Source: Caenispirillum bisanense (GTDB lineage Bacteria > Pseudomonadota > Alphaproteobacteria > Rhodospirillales > Rhodospirillaceae). From it: a DNA stretch of 64,000 bases. Every line of letters begins with the position of its first letter. The first letter of the stretch is position 1. The stretch is taken from the NCBI RefSeq assembly GCF_039523075.1, contig NZ_BAAAEP010000019.1, positions 1 through 64,000 of the forward strand. The letters are read 5' to 3'. Positions 11,224-19,124 of the stretch are shown here, one piece after another. The position numbers and the translations under genes are program-made. Under the pieces are notes generated by a model. That model saw only the letters and a program-made list of their open reading frames with translations, made no database searches and was not told the DNA's origin.

Positions 11224-13695
11224 TCAACTGCCGGTGCCGGTGCGCGGCAGGGCCGACGGCCGCACCGCCCGGGCCACTGGCGCCATCGCCTGACGCTCGC
11301 GCAGGTAGCGCTCGAACGCCTCCGCCGGCAGCGGCCGGGAGAACCAGTAGCCCTGCAGGGTGTCGCATCCCATTTCCGACAGCAGGCCGGCATGTTCGGC
11401 CGTCTCCACCCCTTCCGCCACCGTCGAGAAGCCGAGGTTGCGGGCCAGCGTGATGATGGTGGAGCAGATGGCCGCCTCCTTCCCCGACGGCGCCATCAGG
11501 TCGCGGACGAAGGTCTGGTCGATCTTCAGCGTGTCGATGGGGAAGGTCTTGAGGTAGTTGAGCGACGAATAGCCGGTGCCGAAATCGTCCACCGACAGGG
11601 TGACGCCCATGCCCTTCAGCGCCTCCAGGGTGGAAATCACCCGCTCGACGTCGCCGGACATGACGCTTTCGGTGATCTCCAGGTCCAGGCAGGCCGGCGG
11701 CAGGCCGGTTTCCTCCAGCGCCTGGGCGATGGTGGACAGCAGCCCCTGGTCGGTGAACTGGCGCGGCGAGACGTTGACCGAGATGCTGACCGGCGCGATC
11801 CCCGCCGCCCGCCAGCCCTGCATCAGCCGGCAGGCCTCGCGCAGGATCCAGCGGCCCATGGGGATGATGAGGCCGCTGTCCTCGGCCAGCGGGATGAACT
11901 GCATGGGGCTGACGAGGCCAAGGCGCGGATGCGGCCAGCGGATCAGCGCCTCCGCCCCCGTCACCCGCTGGGTCACCGCGTCCACCTTGGGCTGGAAGTG
12001 CAGCTCGAAGGCATTGCGGCCGACCGCCATGCGCAGCTCGTTCTCCATGGTCAGCACCGCCAGCGACCGCTGCGCCATGGACGCTTCGAAGGCGGCATAG
12101 CGCCGTTCGCCGCCGCGCTTGGCGTGGTACATCGCCACATCGGCGTTGCGGATCAGCTCGGCCGCGTCGTCGCCATGATCGGGCCAGTAGGCGATGCCGA
12201 TGGAGGGCACGCAGAACAGCTCCCGCCCCACCACGGTGAACGGCTCCGACAGGCTGTAGAGCACCTTCTCGGCGATGTAGGCGCCGATGTTGCCGGCGCC
12301 GCATTCCGGCAGCACGATCAGGAACTCGTCGCCGCCCAGACGCCCCACCGCATCGGACATGCGTACGCAGTGGCGCAGGCGGCGGGCGGTCAGCTTCAGC
12401 AGCTCGTCGCCGGCGGCGTGGCCGTAGCTGTCGTTGACGTACTTGAAGCGGTCGAGGTCGAGGAACAGCACCCCCACCCGGCCGCCGTTGCGGCGGGCCC
12501 GCAGGATGGCCTGGTCCAGCCGGTCGGTGATCAGGTGGCGGTTGGGCAGGCGCGTCAGCTGGTCGTAGTTGGCCTGGAAGCGGATGCGCTCCTCGTCGCC
12601 CTTGCGGCGGGTGATGTCGGTGCAGGCGGCGACATAGCGCAGGATGGCGCCGCTGTCGTCGCGCACCGTGGTCACCGACAGGTCCATGAGGAAGGGCCGG
12701 TCGCCGGCGCGCTCCGCCCAGACCTCGCCGCGCCAGACGCCGTCGCGGGCAGCGGCGGCCCAGATGTCGCGCTCCAGGTTCTTTTCGTGGAAGCCGGCCG
12801 CCAGCAGCGCCACCGGCCGCCCGACCAGGGTGTCGGCGGCATGGCCGGTGATGGCGGTGAAGGCGGGGTTGGCGGCGCGCACCACCCGCCCCTCGTCGAT
12901 CAGCAGGATGCCCTCGGCGACGCTTTCGAACACCTTGGCGAGCATGCGGATTTCTTCTTCCGCCTGCTTGCGGGCGGTGATGTCCTCCACCGTGCCTTCG
13001 TAATACAGCAGCCGGCCGCCATCATCGCGGACGCAGCGGGCGTTCTCGGTGATCCAGATGATCTCGCCGTCGCGGCGGCGCACCTGCGCCTCGAACTCGC
13101 GCACCACGCCGGAGCGTTCCATCAGCGCCTTGAAGCGGTCGCGCGCCTCCGGGTCGACGTAAAGCTGGCCGGCGATGTCGGTCAGCCCCTCCATCAGGTC
13201 GCGCGGCGAGTCGTAGCCGTAGATGCGGGCGAGCGCCGGATTGACCTGGATGTAGCCGCCCTGCAGGGTGGACTGATAGATGCCCTCCACCGCGTTTTCG
13301 AAGATGCTGCGCCAGCGCCGCTCGGCCTCGCGCACCGCCCGTTCCACCACCTGCTGTTCGGTGATGTCGGTCAGCAGCACCAGGGTGTGGGTTTCCGACA
13401 ACCGACGCAGGTGCAGGGTGGTGGTGCGCCCGCCAAGGCTGAAGGTGACGGTGCGGCCGTCATCGCCGGCCGGGTCGATGCAGGTGAGGCAGAGATCGTC
13501 GCCCAGCAGCTCGTCCAGCGACCCGCCCAGCAACCGGATGACCGGCCGCTCCACCAGCGCCGCGAAGGCGCTGTTGGCGTAGACCACACGCCCCTGCGCC
13601 AGCACCGCCACGCCGTCGGGCAGGTGGTCCAGCAAGGCGCGGGTGATGCGGGCCGGCAAGGGGTGCCGGTCGGCGGAAGCATCCAGCATCTGCAC
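11224..13695 (-). CDS. PAS(x3)-GGDEF-EAL cyclic-di-GMP enzyme
   Basis: An 823-residue signalling protein. Three PAS domains (about 15-115, 125-245, 255-370) each end in a D-I-T-[EAR]-[QR]-[KQ]-type linker. The GGDEF domain (about 375-545) has an intact GRLGGDEFLIVLPE active site. The EAL domain (about 555-810) has GAEALIRWPHP, the SVNVSPRQF and LEITES catalytic segments, DDFGTGYSSLNYL and AEGVETAE. Both synthesis and hydrolysis of cyclic-di-GMP are therefore possible, and the output would depend on the PAS inputs. No transmembrane segment is seen. The start is either GTG at 13695 or ATG at 13689. It is an isolated unit between gapR and the secreted protein, on the same strand as both. Confidence 0.93.
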   Translation of the reverse strand: MQMLDASADRHPLPARITRALLDHLPDGVAVLAQGRVVYANSAFAALVERPVIRLLGGSLDELLGDDLCLTCIDPAGDDGRTVTFSLGGRTTTLHLRRLSETHTLVLLTDITEQQVVERAVREAERRWRSIFENAVEGIYQSTLQGGYIQVNPALARIYGYDSPRDLMEGLTDIAGQLYVDPEARDRFKALMERSGVVREFEAQVRRRDGEIIWITENARCVRDDGGRLLYYEGTVEDITARKQAEEEIRMLAKVFESVAEGILLIDEGRVVRAANPAFTAITGHAADTLVGRPVALLAAGFHEKNLERDIWAAAARDGVWRGEVWAERAGDRPFLMDLSVTTVRDDSGAILRYVAACTDITRRKGDEERIRFQANYDQLTRLPNRHLITDRLDQAILRARRNGGRVGVLFLDLDRFKYVNDSYGHAAGDELLKLTARRLRHCVRMSDAVGRLGGDEFLIVLPECGAGNIGAYIAEKVLYSLSEPFTVVGRELFCVPSIGIAYWPDHGDDAAELIRNADVAMYHAKRGGERRYAAFEASMAQRSLAVLTMENELRMAVGRNAFELHFQPKVDAVTQRVTGAEALIRWPHPRLGLVSPMQFIPLAEDSGLIIPMGRWILREACRLMQGWRAAGIAPVSISVNVSPRQFTDQGLLSTIAQALEETGLPPACLDLEITESVMSGDVERVISTLEALKGMGVTLSVDDFGTGYSSLNYLKTFPIDTLKIDQTFVRDLMAPSGKEAAICSTIITLARNLGFSTVAEGVETAEHAGLLSEMGCDTLQGYWFSRPLPAEAFERYLRERQAMAPVARAVRPSALPRTGTGS

Positions 13696-13826
13696 AGTTT
13701 CTCGTCAGCGGCACCCGCGGACCGGCGGGCTGCCCACAGGATAAGCGGGCCGATTGTGCCATGCAACAAAAGGCTTTACGGGTTTGCGACAAAAAGCGGT
13801 AGGAACCTTACCTGCCTGGATAGTCA

Positions 13827-13857
13827 CAAAAAAAGCCCCCGCCGGCTGGCGGGGGCT
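13827..13857 (-). terminator. Intrinsic terminator downstream of gapR
   Basis: A perfect 10-bp stem (AGCCCCCGCC at 13834-13843 with GGCGGGGGCT at 13848-13857, 4-nt loop) is followed on the minus strand by a run of T. It lies 30 nt past the gapR stop and before the GGDEF-EAL gene, so gapR should be a single-gene transcript. Confidence 0.9.
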
Positions 13858-13886
13858 GCGGCGGCGCGACGCTGGCGCCGGGTCGG

Positions 13887-14156
13887 TCAGTAGCCGACGG
13901 CGGACAGATAGAGGTCGAGCAGCTCTTCCTGCTCGGCCCGTTCATGGGGCTCCATCTTCCGGATGCGGATGATCTGCCGCATGATCTTGGTGTCGAAGCC
14001 GGACGACTTGGCCTCGGCATAGACGTCCTTGATGTCGGAGGCGATGTTGGCCTTTTCCTCCTCCAGGCGCTCGATGCGCTCGATGAAGGAGCGGAGCTGG
14101 TCGGCGGCGATGCCGCCAACGTCATTGCTGGCCTGGGCGCCGGTCTCGTCGGCCAT
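13887..14156 (-). CDS. gapR: Nucleoid-associated protein GapR (DUF2312)
   Basis: An 89-residue DUF2312 protein, the family of Caulobacter GapR. GapR binds AT-rich, overtwisted DNA ahead of replication forks and RNA polymerase and stimulates topoisomerases. Matching elements are QLRSFIERIERLEEEKANIASDIKDVYAEAKSSGFD, a coiled-coil helix, then IMRQIIRIRK and the C-terminal LDLYLSAVG. The length equals that of the family. It has its own terminator and is divergent from the REC protein at 14314, across a 157-nt region holding both promoters. Confidence 0.93.
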   Translation of the reverse strand: MADETGAQASNDVGGIAADQLRSFIERIERLEEEKANIASDIKDVYAEAKSSGFDTKIMRQIIRIRKMEPHERAEQEELLDLYLSAVGY

Positions 14157-14313
14157 GGCGTGGAATTCCTCGTTGTCTTGAAACGGTTCGGGCGGCGCCG
14201 AGTCGCGATGCGGCGCCCGACTGGAGGGCGAAGATAGCCGACGCCATTGCCGCCTTCAAGCAAGGAGCAGCCCCCTAGGCTGCCGCCCGCGGCTGGCGTA
14301 TAACCGGGGGACC

Positions 14314-15537
14314 ATGCAGCCAGACGCCCTTTCGCCCGGCACGCCGCCGCCCTCCTCGCCGCTTGAGCGCCTGACGGTGCTGCTGGTGGAGGACAACCTC
14401 TATATCCGCGACATCCTGGCCCAGACCCTGCGCGCCCTGGGCGTGCACAAGATCGCCCTTGCCCGCAACGGCGAGGAAGCGGTGGCGGTGCTGCGGCGGC
14501 GCGGGGCGCTGGCGGCCCATAACGGCGTCATGGGGGTGGACCTCATCATCTCCGACATGGTGATGCGGCCGGTGAACGGGCTGATGCTGCTGAAGTGGGT
14601 GCGCCAGCGCAAGGAAAGCCCCAACCGCTTCATGCCCTTCATCATGCTGTCGGGCGCCGCCGACCGCGAGTTCGTCGAGGCCTCCCGCGATCTGGGCGCC
14701 GACGAGTTCCTCGCCAAGCCATTCTCCGTCTCGGCGGTCTACGAGCGGCTGCGGTGGGTGGTCGACCATCCGCGCCCCTTCGTCTGCACCCGCGACTACT
14801 TCGGCCCCGACCGCCGCCGCCACCGCGGCAACGCCCCCGCCGACATGGCGGAACGGCGGCGCGAGGGCGAGGAACACGCCACCATCGTCTACAGCGGCGA
14901 CACCATCGTGCGGCCGAAGAAGGCGGGCGACGTGTGGCTGTTCAAGCTGCCCAACCTGCTGCGCCAGAAGATGGGCCTGACCGACGCCGACCCCGACTTC
15001 GTGCTGCCCAAGGGCCTTCTGGAAGAAGCCGAGTCGAGCCTGGAGCGCCACGCCGCCGACTTCCACGACTGGGCGGGCGCCTATCTGAAGCGGCTGTCGG
15101 ACTGGGTCGATTCGGCCCGCACGGTGCCGGCCATGCGCCACCGCGACTTCGAGTCGATCAACCTGACCGCCCACGAGCTGCGCGGCGAGGGCGGCACTTT
15201 CGGCTATCCGCTCATCACCCTGTTCGCCAAGAGCCTCTACGAGGCCACCGGCCACGGCTGCCGCCAGGACGATGCCGCCCTGGAGGTGGTGAAGGCCCAC
15301 ATCGACGCCATGCGGGCGGTCATCCGCGACCGCATCGCCGGCGATGGCGGCGACACCGGGCGCGAGCTTTACGCCACCCTGCAGGCGGCCATCGCCCGCT
15401 GGCGGCCCGACCTGGTGAAGACCGAACCCGCCCCGCCCGCCGCCGCAAAGGGGAAGGCCGCCGCCAAGGCAGCGCGGGCGGAACCCGCCGCCGCAGCCGC
15501 CAAGGCAGCCACCGCCGGTCCGAAGCGGAAGGGCTGA
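14314..15537 (+). CDS. Response regulator with C-terminal HPt-like segment
   Basis: A 407-residue protein. Residues about 20-145 are a receiver domain (VLLVEDNLYIRDIL, phosphoacceptor Asp81 in LIISDMVM, FLAKPFSV). It is followed by CTRDYFGPDRRRH, a motif common after receivers in alphaproteobacteria. A middle region has a VRPKKAGDVWLFKLPNLLRQK segment of unknown role. Residues about 240-355 are helical and contain LTAHELRGEGGTFGYP, close to the HPt H-x-L-[KR]-G-x phosphotransfer motif, with His287 as candidate. The last 45 residues are Ala/Lys/Pro-rich and probably disordered. No kinase is adjacent. A phosphorelay role is inferred from the domains. Confidence 0.8.
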   Translation: MQPDALSPGTPPPSSPLERLTVLLVEDNLYIRDILAQTLRALGVHKIALARNGEEAVAVLRRRGALAAHNGVMGVDLIISDMVMRPVNGLMLLKWVRQRKESPNRFMPFIMLSGAADREFVEASRDLGADEFLAKPFSVSAVYERLRWVVDHPRPFVCTRDYFGPDRRRHRGNAPADMAERRREGEEHATIVYSGDTIVRPKKAGDVWLFKLPNLLRQKMGLTDADPDFVLPKGLLEEAESSLERHAADFHDWAGAYLKRLSDWVDSARTVPAMRHRDFESINLTAHELRGEGGTFGYPLITLFAKSLYEATGHGCRQDDAALEVVKAHIDAMRAVIRDRIAGDGGDTGRELYATLQAAIARWRPDLVKTEPAPPAAAKGKAAAKAARAEPAAAAAKAATAGPKRKG

Positions 15538-15541
15538 GGGG

Positions 15542-15739
15542 TCACTTGCGGGCGATCACCCAGATCGCATGGATGATGCCGGGGATGTAGCCGAGCAGGG
15601 TCAGCACGATGTTGATCCAGAAGTGCTTGCCGAAGCCGACCTCGAAGAACACGCCGAGCGGCGGCAGGATGATGGCGAGCACGATGCGGAACAGGTCGCC
15701 GGCCATGCTGTCGCCGGTGCCGCGGTGGCCGTTGGCCAT
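15542..15739 (-). CDS. Pmp3/YqaE family membrane protein (UPF0057)
   Basis: A 65-residue protein with two transmembrane helices: GDLFRIVLAIILPPLGVFFEVG and WINIVLTLLGYIPGIIHAIWVI. The ILPPLGVF and GYIPGIIHA signatures are those of the Pmp3/YqaE group, small stress-linked inner-membrane proteins tied to salt tolerance and membrane potential. The start could be the ATG at 15739 or the Met 12 residues in. It faces the REC-HPt gene tail to tail with a 4-nt gap. Confidence 0.88.
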   Translation of the reverse strand: MANGHRGTGDSMAGDLFRIVLAIILPPLGVFFEVGFGKHFWINIVLTLLGYIPGIIHAIWVIARK

Positions 15740-15843
15740 GTATCGGGTCCTCCGTCAGGGGTGAGGCAGTTTCCCCCATAACGGGCGGCGACGGCAGGCG
15801 GCTGCCGCGGCGCCCTGCCGCGACAGCCGATGCCGGCGGGTGA

Positions 15844-16224
15844 TCAGCGCCGCAGGTCGATCTCGACTCCGGGCTCGCCGGAGAACTCCACCAGGATGTC
15901 CTCGTCGCGCACGATGTACTGGCAGGCCAGCCGGTAGGGCGGCGGCACGTCGTTGGTTTCCGCCTCGTACAGCTGCTCCTTGGTCAGCTTGCCGTTGACC
16001 GACAGGGTGAGCTTTTCCTTGTCGGTCAGGCTGACCGCCATGACCTTGCTGCCGAGCGGCGTGACCTTGATCAGGCAGGCGCCGCACTCGCCGTCCTGGC
16101 AGTGGCAGGGGATGGGCACCTCGTGCCGCTTGGCCAGGGCCAGCACGGTGGATGTGTCGCCGGCCACCGCATAGACGGTGCAGTCGCGCGGCATCGCGGG
16201 GCTCGAAAAGGTGACGTTCGCCAT
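15844..16224 (-). CDS. 2Fe-2S ferredoxin, plant-type fold, nif-associated group
   Basis: A 126-residue ferredoxin. The cluster loop reads CHCQDGECGACLIKV and the fourth ligand lies in RLACQYI, the C-x4-C-x2-C...C layout of plant-type 2Fe-2S proteins. The N-terminal FSSPAMPRDCTVYAVAGDTSTVLALAKRHEVPIPC resembles ferredoxins encoded with nitrogen-fixation genes. AGGAGG close before the ATG at 16224 fixes the start; a longer frame to 16302 gives no extra family sequence. It is divergent from the nitrogenase-associated ArsC-like gene, which supports a role in electron supply to nitrogenase, but no nif structural gene is in this window. Confidence 0.85.
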   Translation of the reverse strand: MANVTFSSPAMPRDCTVYAVAGDTSTVLALAKRHEVPIPCHCQDGECGACLIKVTPLGSKVMAVSLTDKEKLTLSVNGKLTKEQLYEAETNDVPPPYRLACQYIVRDEDILVEFSGEPGVEIDLRR

Positions 16225-16446
16225 GGGTAAACCTCCTGCGCTCCGGGAAGCGTGGGTTGGGTTGGACTGGCCGCACCTGGGGGGAACGCCCACCATATGC
16301 ACATATATTAGGCGCAGGAACGGTAGGGACTATTATTTCATCACGGTTCAGGTTATCAAGGGATTCATCATGACGGAGCTGTGACGGAACGGCACAGGCC
16401 CCCAGGCCGCCCCGGCAGGCACCGCCCCACATGAGGAGAAAGACCG

Positions 16447-16890
16447 ATGGCTCACGTGATCTTCTACGGCAAGCCGGAGTGCCCGGCGAACGCCAAGCAG
16501 CGCCGCCAGCTGGAAGCGGCGGGACATACCATCGAGTTCCGTGACCTGACCGTCGAGTCGTGGACGGCGGAAACCCTGCGGCCCTATTTCGAGGGACGGC
16601 CGGTCAGCACCTGGCTCAACAAGCTGCATCCCAAGGTGCGCACCAACGCCATCGACCCCGATGCCCAGACGCCCGACAAGGCGCTGACGCTGATGATGGC
16701 GGACCCGGACCTGATCCGCCGGCCGCTGCTGCAGGTGGGCGGACAGAAGAAGTTCGGCTTCGACCCGGTGCAGATCGAAGCCTGGATCGGCCTGCGGCCG
16801 CGCGCCGACGGCATGACCTGCGACGAAAAGCACGCCGTCGGCCGCTGCGACCACGGCCACCAGCACTTCCCCCAGGCCGCCTCCGCCTGA
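16447..16890 (+). CDS. Nitrogenase-associated protein (ArsC/Spx-like thioredoxin fold)
   Basis: A 147-residue ArsC-superfamily protein matching the nitrogenase-associated group: VIFYGKPECPANAKQRRQLEAAGH, then EFRDLTVESWTAETLRPYF, VSTWLNKLHPKV and LIRRPLLQVGGQKKFGF. The single Cys in GKPECPAN sits where ArsC has its nucleophile. The Arg triad of arsenate reductase is not evident, so arsenate reduction is doubtful. The tail has DEKHAVGRCDHGHQHF, with several His and one Cys. Members are usually found near nif genes in diazotrophic proteobacteria. It is divergent from the 2Fe-2S ferredoxin across 222 nt, where I found no clear sigma-54 (GG-N10-GC) promoter. Confidence 0.8.
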   Translation: MAHVIFYGKPECPANAKQRRQLEAAGHTIEFRDLTVESWTAETLRPYFEGRPVSTWLNKLHPKVRTNAIDPDAQTPDKALTLMMADPDLIRRPLLQVGGQKKFGFDPVQIEAWIGLRPRADGMTCDEKHAVGRCDHGHQHFPQAASA

Positions 16891-16984
16891 GGGAGCGACC
16901 GGACGACCGCCCTCGCCCGGCCCTGCCCTCGCGGCGGGCCGGTGCGGTGGCGGCACGGCACTGCGCGCCCCTTCGACGCTGCGG

Positions 16985-17257
16985 CTAGCGCTCGCTGGCG
17001 GCGGAGCCGACCACGCCCCAGCGCGCCCGCCATTCCCGGCGCAGGCGGGCATCGCGGGCGTTGAGCAGCGGATAGAGGACCAGGTAGACGATCCCGAGCA
17101 GCGCCAGCGACACCCACGGGTTCGCCAGCGCGACGCCGAGAATCATCAGTTCAAGGGTCAGTTCGCCGGCAGCAGCACCCAGCGACAGCACGAAGGCCCG
17201 CAAGGCCGGCGGGGGGCCGAGATCCGGTTCGGGAATCGGCGGCAGGGACTGAGGCAT
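16985..17257 (-). CDS. Small membrane protein, unknown function
   Basis: A 90-residue protein with two hydrophobic helices (about 20-45 and 47-70: FVLSLGAAAGELTLELMILG, then WVSLALLGIVYLVLYPLL) and a basic C-terminus (RDARLRREWRARWG), suggesting an inner-membrane protein with a cytoplasmic tail. The Pro-rich N-terminus resembles that of the next upstream gene (17323-17610), so the two may be paralogues. The start ATG is preceded by GAGGTGAACC. Probably the last gene of the pyk transcription unit. Confidence 0.62.
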   Translation of the reverse strand: MPQSLPPIPEPDLGPPPALRAFVLSLGAAAGELTLELMILGVALANPWVSLALLGIVYLVLYPLLNARDARLRREWRARWGVVGSAASER

Positions 17258-17322
17258 GGTTCACCTCACGTTTTTTCTTGGACACTCCCAAGACTCAACG
17301 CTCGGTGTTTTGCGCCCGTCCT

Positions 17323-17610
17323 TCAACTGCCCGTAGGGGTGGGACCGTCGGGATTCCGGCCCTCGGCGAGCATTTTCCGGCGCCGACGCAGCCACGTTTC
17401 ATAGGCGAAATAGCCGGCACCCAGGCCGAAGGCGATGCCGAGCGACCGCCACGGCTGCGGCTCCGCATCGGCCAGCAGCAGTTCCGCCGACAGCGACAGC
17501 GCCCCGCCGATGAGGCCGATGACCAGTGCCTTCAGCAGCAGCGGCGGCCCGAAATCACGGGCCGGCGAGGGCGGCCGGGGCGGCTGGTCGGGGCGGCGGG
17601 GCGTGGTCAC
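17323..17610 (-). CDS. Small membrane protein, unknown function
   Basis: A 95-residue protein starting with a Pro/Arg-rich stretch (MTTPRRPDQPPRPPSPARDFGPP), then two hydrophobic helices (LLLKALVIGLIGGALSLSAELLL and SLGIAFGLGAGYFAYETWL), ending in RRRRKMLAEGRNPDG. The start is GTG at 17610 with GAGGA 6 nt upstream. It begins 10 nt after the pyk stop, so it is very probably co-transcribed with pyk. Family not recognised. Confidence 0.68.
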   Translation of the reverse strand: MTTPRRPDQPPRPPSPARDFGPPLLLKALVIGLIGGALSLSAELLLADAEPQPWRSLGIAFGLGAGYFAYETWLRRRRKMLAEGRNPDGPTPTGS

Positions 17611-17620
17611 GCGGTGATCC

Positions 17621-19045
17621 TCAGCAATACTCTTCCACCCAGGCGATGCGCAGGATGTTGGTGGTGCCGGGGGTACCGAAGGGCACGCCGGCGGTGATCA
17701 CCAGCCGCTCGCCCACCTTGGCGATCTCCTGGTCGAGCGCGATGCGGCAGGCCTTTTCCACCATCTCGCCGAAGCTGGTCAGTTCGGTGGTGACGGTGCA
17801 GTGGGTGCCCCAGGCCAGCACCAGCCGCCGCGCCACCCGGCGGTCGGCGGTCAGGCACACCACCGGCACCAGCGGCCGCTCGCGCGCCGCCCGCAGGGTG
17901 GTGGAGCCCGACGAGGTGAAGGTGACGACGGCGGCGGCGCGCAGGGTCAGCGCCACCTGGCGGGCGGCGGCGGAAATGGCGTCGGCGGCAGTGTTCTCCG
18001 GCGCCTCGCGGCCGGCTTCCATGATCATCCGGTAGGTGTCGTCCTTCTCCACCCGCTGGATGATCTTGTCCATCATGGACACCGCTTCGACCGGATAGGC
18101 ACCGGCGGCGCTTTCCGCCGACAGCATCACCGCATCGGCGCCGTCGTAGATGGCGGTGGCGACGTCGGAGGCTTCGGCGCGCGTCGGGGCCGGGCTCTGC
18201 ACCATGCTTTCCAGCATCTGCGTCGCCACCACCACCGGCTTGCCGACATGGCGGCAGGCCTGGACGATGCGCTTCTGCAGGATCGGCACGTTCTCCGGCG
18301 GGCTTTCGACGCCCAGGTCGCCGCGCGCCACCATCACCGCGTCCGACAGCTCGATGATCTCGGTCAGCTTGTCGATGGCGGAGGGCTTTTCCAGCTTGGA
18401 GATGATGGCGGCGCGGCCGGCCACCAGCTTGCGGGCCTCGGCCACGTCCTCCGGCCGCTGCACGAAGGACAGCGCCACCCAGTCCACCCCCAGGTCGAGG
18501 CCGAACTGCAGGTCGCGGCGGTCCTTCTCCGTCAGGGCGGAGATGGGCAGCACCACGTCGGGCACGTTGAGGCCCTTCTTGTCCGACAGCGGGCCGCCGG
18601 TCAGCACCACCGTCTCGGCAAAGTCGGGGCCGTGGCTTTCCACCCGCAGGCGGATCTTGCCGTCGTCGAGCAGCAGCTCGGTCCCCGCCGTCAGGGCGGA
18701 GTAGACTTCCGGGTGCAGCAGCGGCGCCCGTTCCTCGTTGCCGGGGGCGGGGTCCATGTCCAGCCGCAGGCGCTGCCCGGCCTTCAGCTGCACCTTGCCG
18801 CCGGCGAAGGTGCCGACGCGCAGCTTCGGCCCCTGCAGGTCCATCAGGATGGCGATGGGACGGTCCAGCTTCTTCTCGATGGCGCGTACGATGTCGTAGC
18901 GCTCGCGATGGTCCTCGTGGGAGCCATGGCTGAAGTTGAAGCGGAAGACGTCCGCGCCGGCACGGCACAGGGCTTCGATGGTGGCGGCGGAGGAGCTGGC
19001 CGGCCCCAGCGTCGCGATGATCTTGGCGTTGCGATAGCGTCTCAT
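17621..19045 (-). CDS. pyk: Pyruvate kinase
   Basis: A 474-residue enzyme converting phosphoenolpyruvate and ADP to pyruvate and ATP. Diagnostic elements: KIIATLGPAS at the N-terminus, FRFNFSHGSHEDH, MDLQGPKLRVG, AIISKLEKPSAID, VMVARGDLGVE, KPVVVATQMLESM, EASDVATAIYDGADAVMLSAESAAG and the C-terminal TSSGSTTLRAARERP. The ATG at 19045 has a GGAG Shine-Dalgarno about 6 nt upstream; longer reading upstream lacks homology. Two small membrane-protein genes follow. Glycerate kinase lies 79 nt upstream on the same strand, which places pyk downstream of glycerate phosphorylation. Confidence 0.96.
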   Translation of the reverse strand: MRRYRNAKIIATLGPASSSAATIEALCRAGADVFRFNFSHGSHEDHRERYDIVRAIEKKLDRPIAILMDLQGPKLRVGTFAGGKVQLKAGQRLRLDMDPAPGNEERAPLLHPEVYSALTAGTELLLDDGKIRLRVESHGPDFAETVVLTGGPLSDKKGLNVPDVVLPISALTEKDRRDLQFGLDLGVDWVALSFVQRPEDVAEARKLVAGRAAIISKLEKPSAIDKLTEIIELSDAVMVARGDLGVESPPENVPILQKRIVQACRHVGKPVVVATQMLESMVQSPAPTRAEASDVATAIYDGADAVMLSAESAAGAYPVEAVSMMDKIIQRVEKDDTYRMIMEAGREAPENTAADAISAAARQVALTLRAAAVVTFTSSGSTTLRAARERPLVPVVCLTADRRVARRLVLAWGTHCTVTTELTSFGEMVEKACRIALDQEIAKVGERLVITAGVPFGTPGTTNILRIAWVEEYC

Positions 19046-19124
19046 GGTGGCTCCACCATAGCCGCACCGCCGCCCCGCCGGAAGGGGGTACGACGCCGGC
19101 CGGGGTTGAAGATTTCGTGATGCC

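Noticed and set aside
16225..16446. Possible NifA or sigma-54 promoter between ferredoxin and nitrogenase-associated gene
   Set aside because: I could not find a GG-N10-GC pair with the right flanks or a TGT-N10-ACA site by eye.
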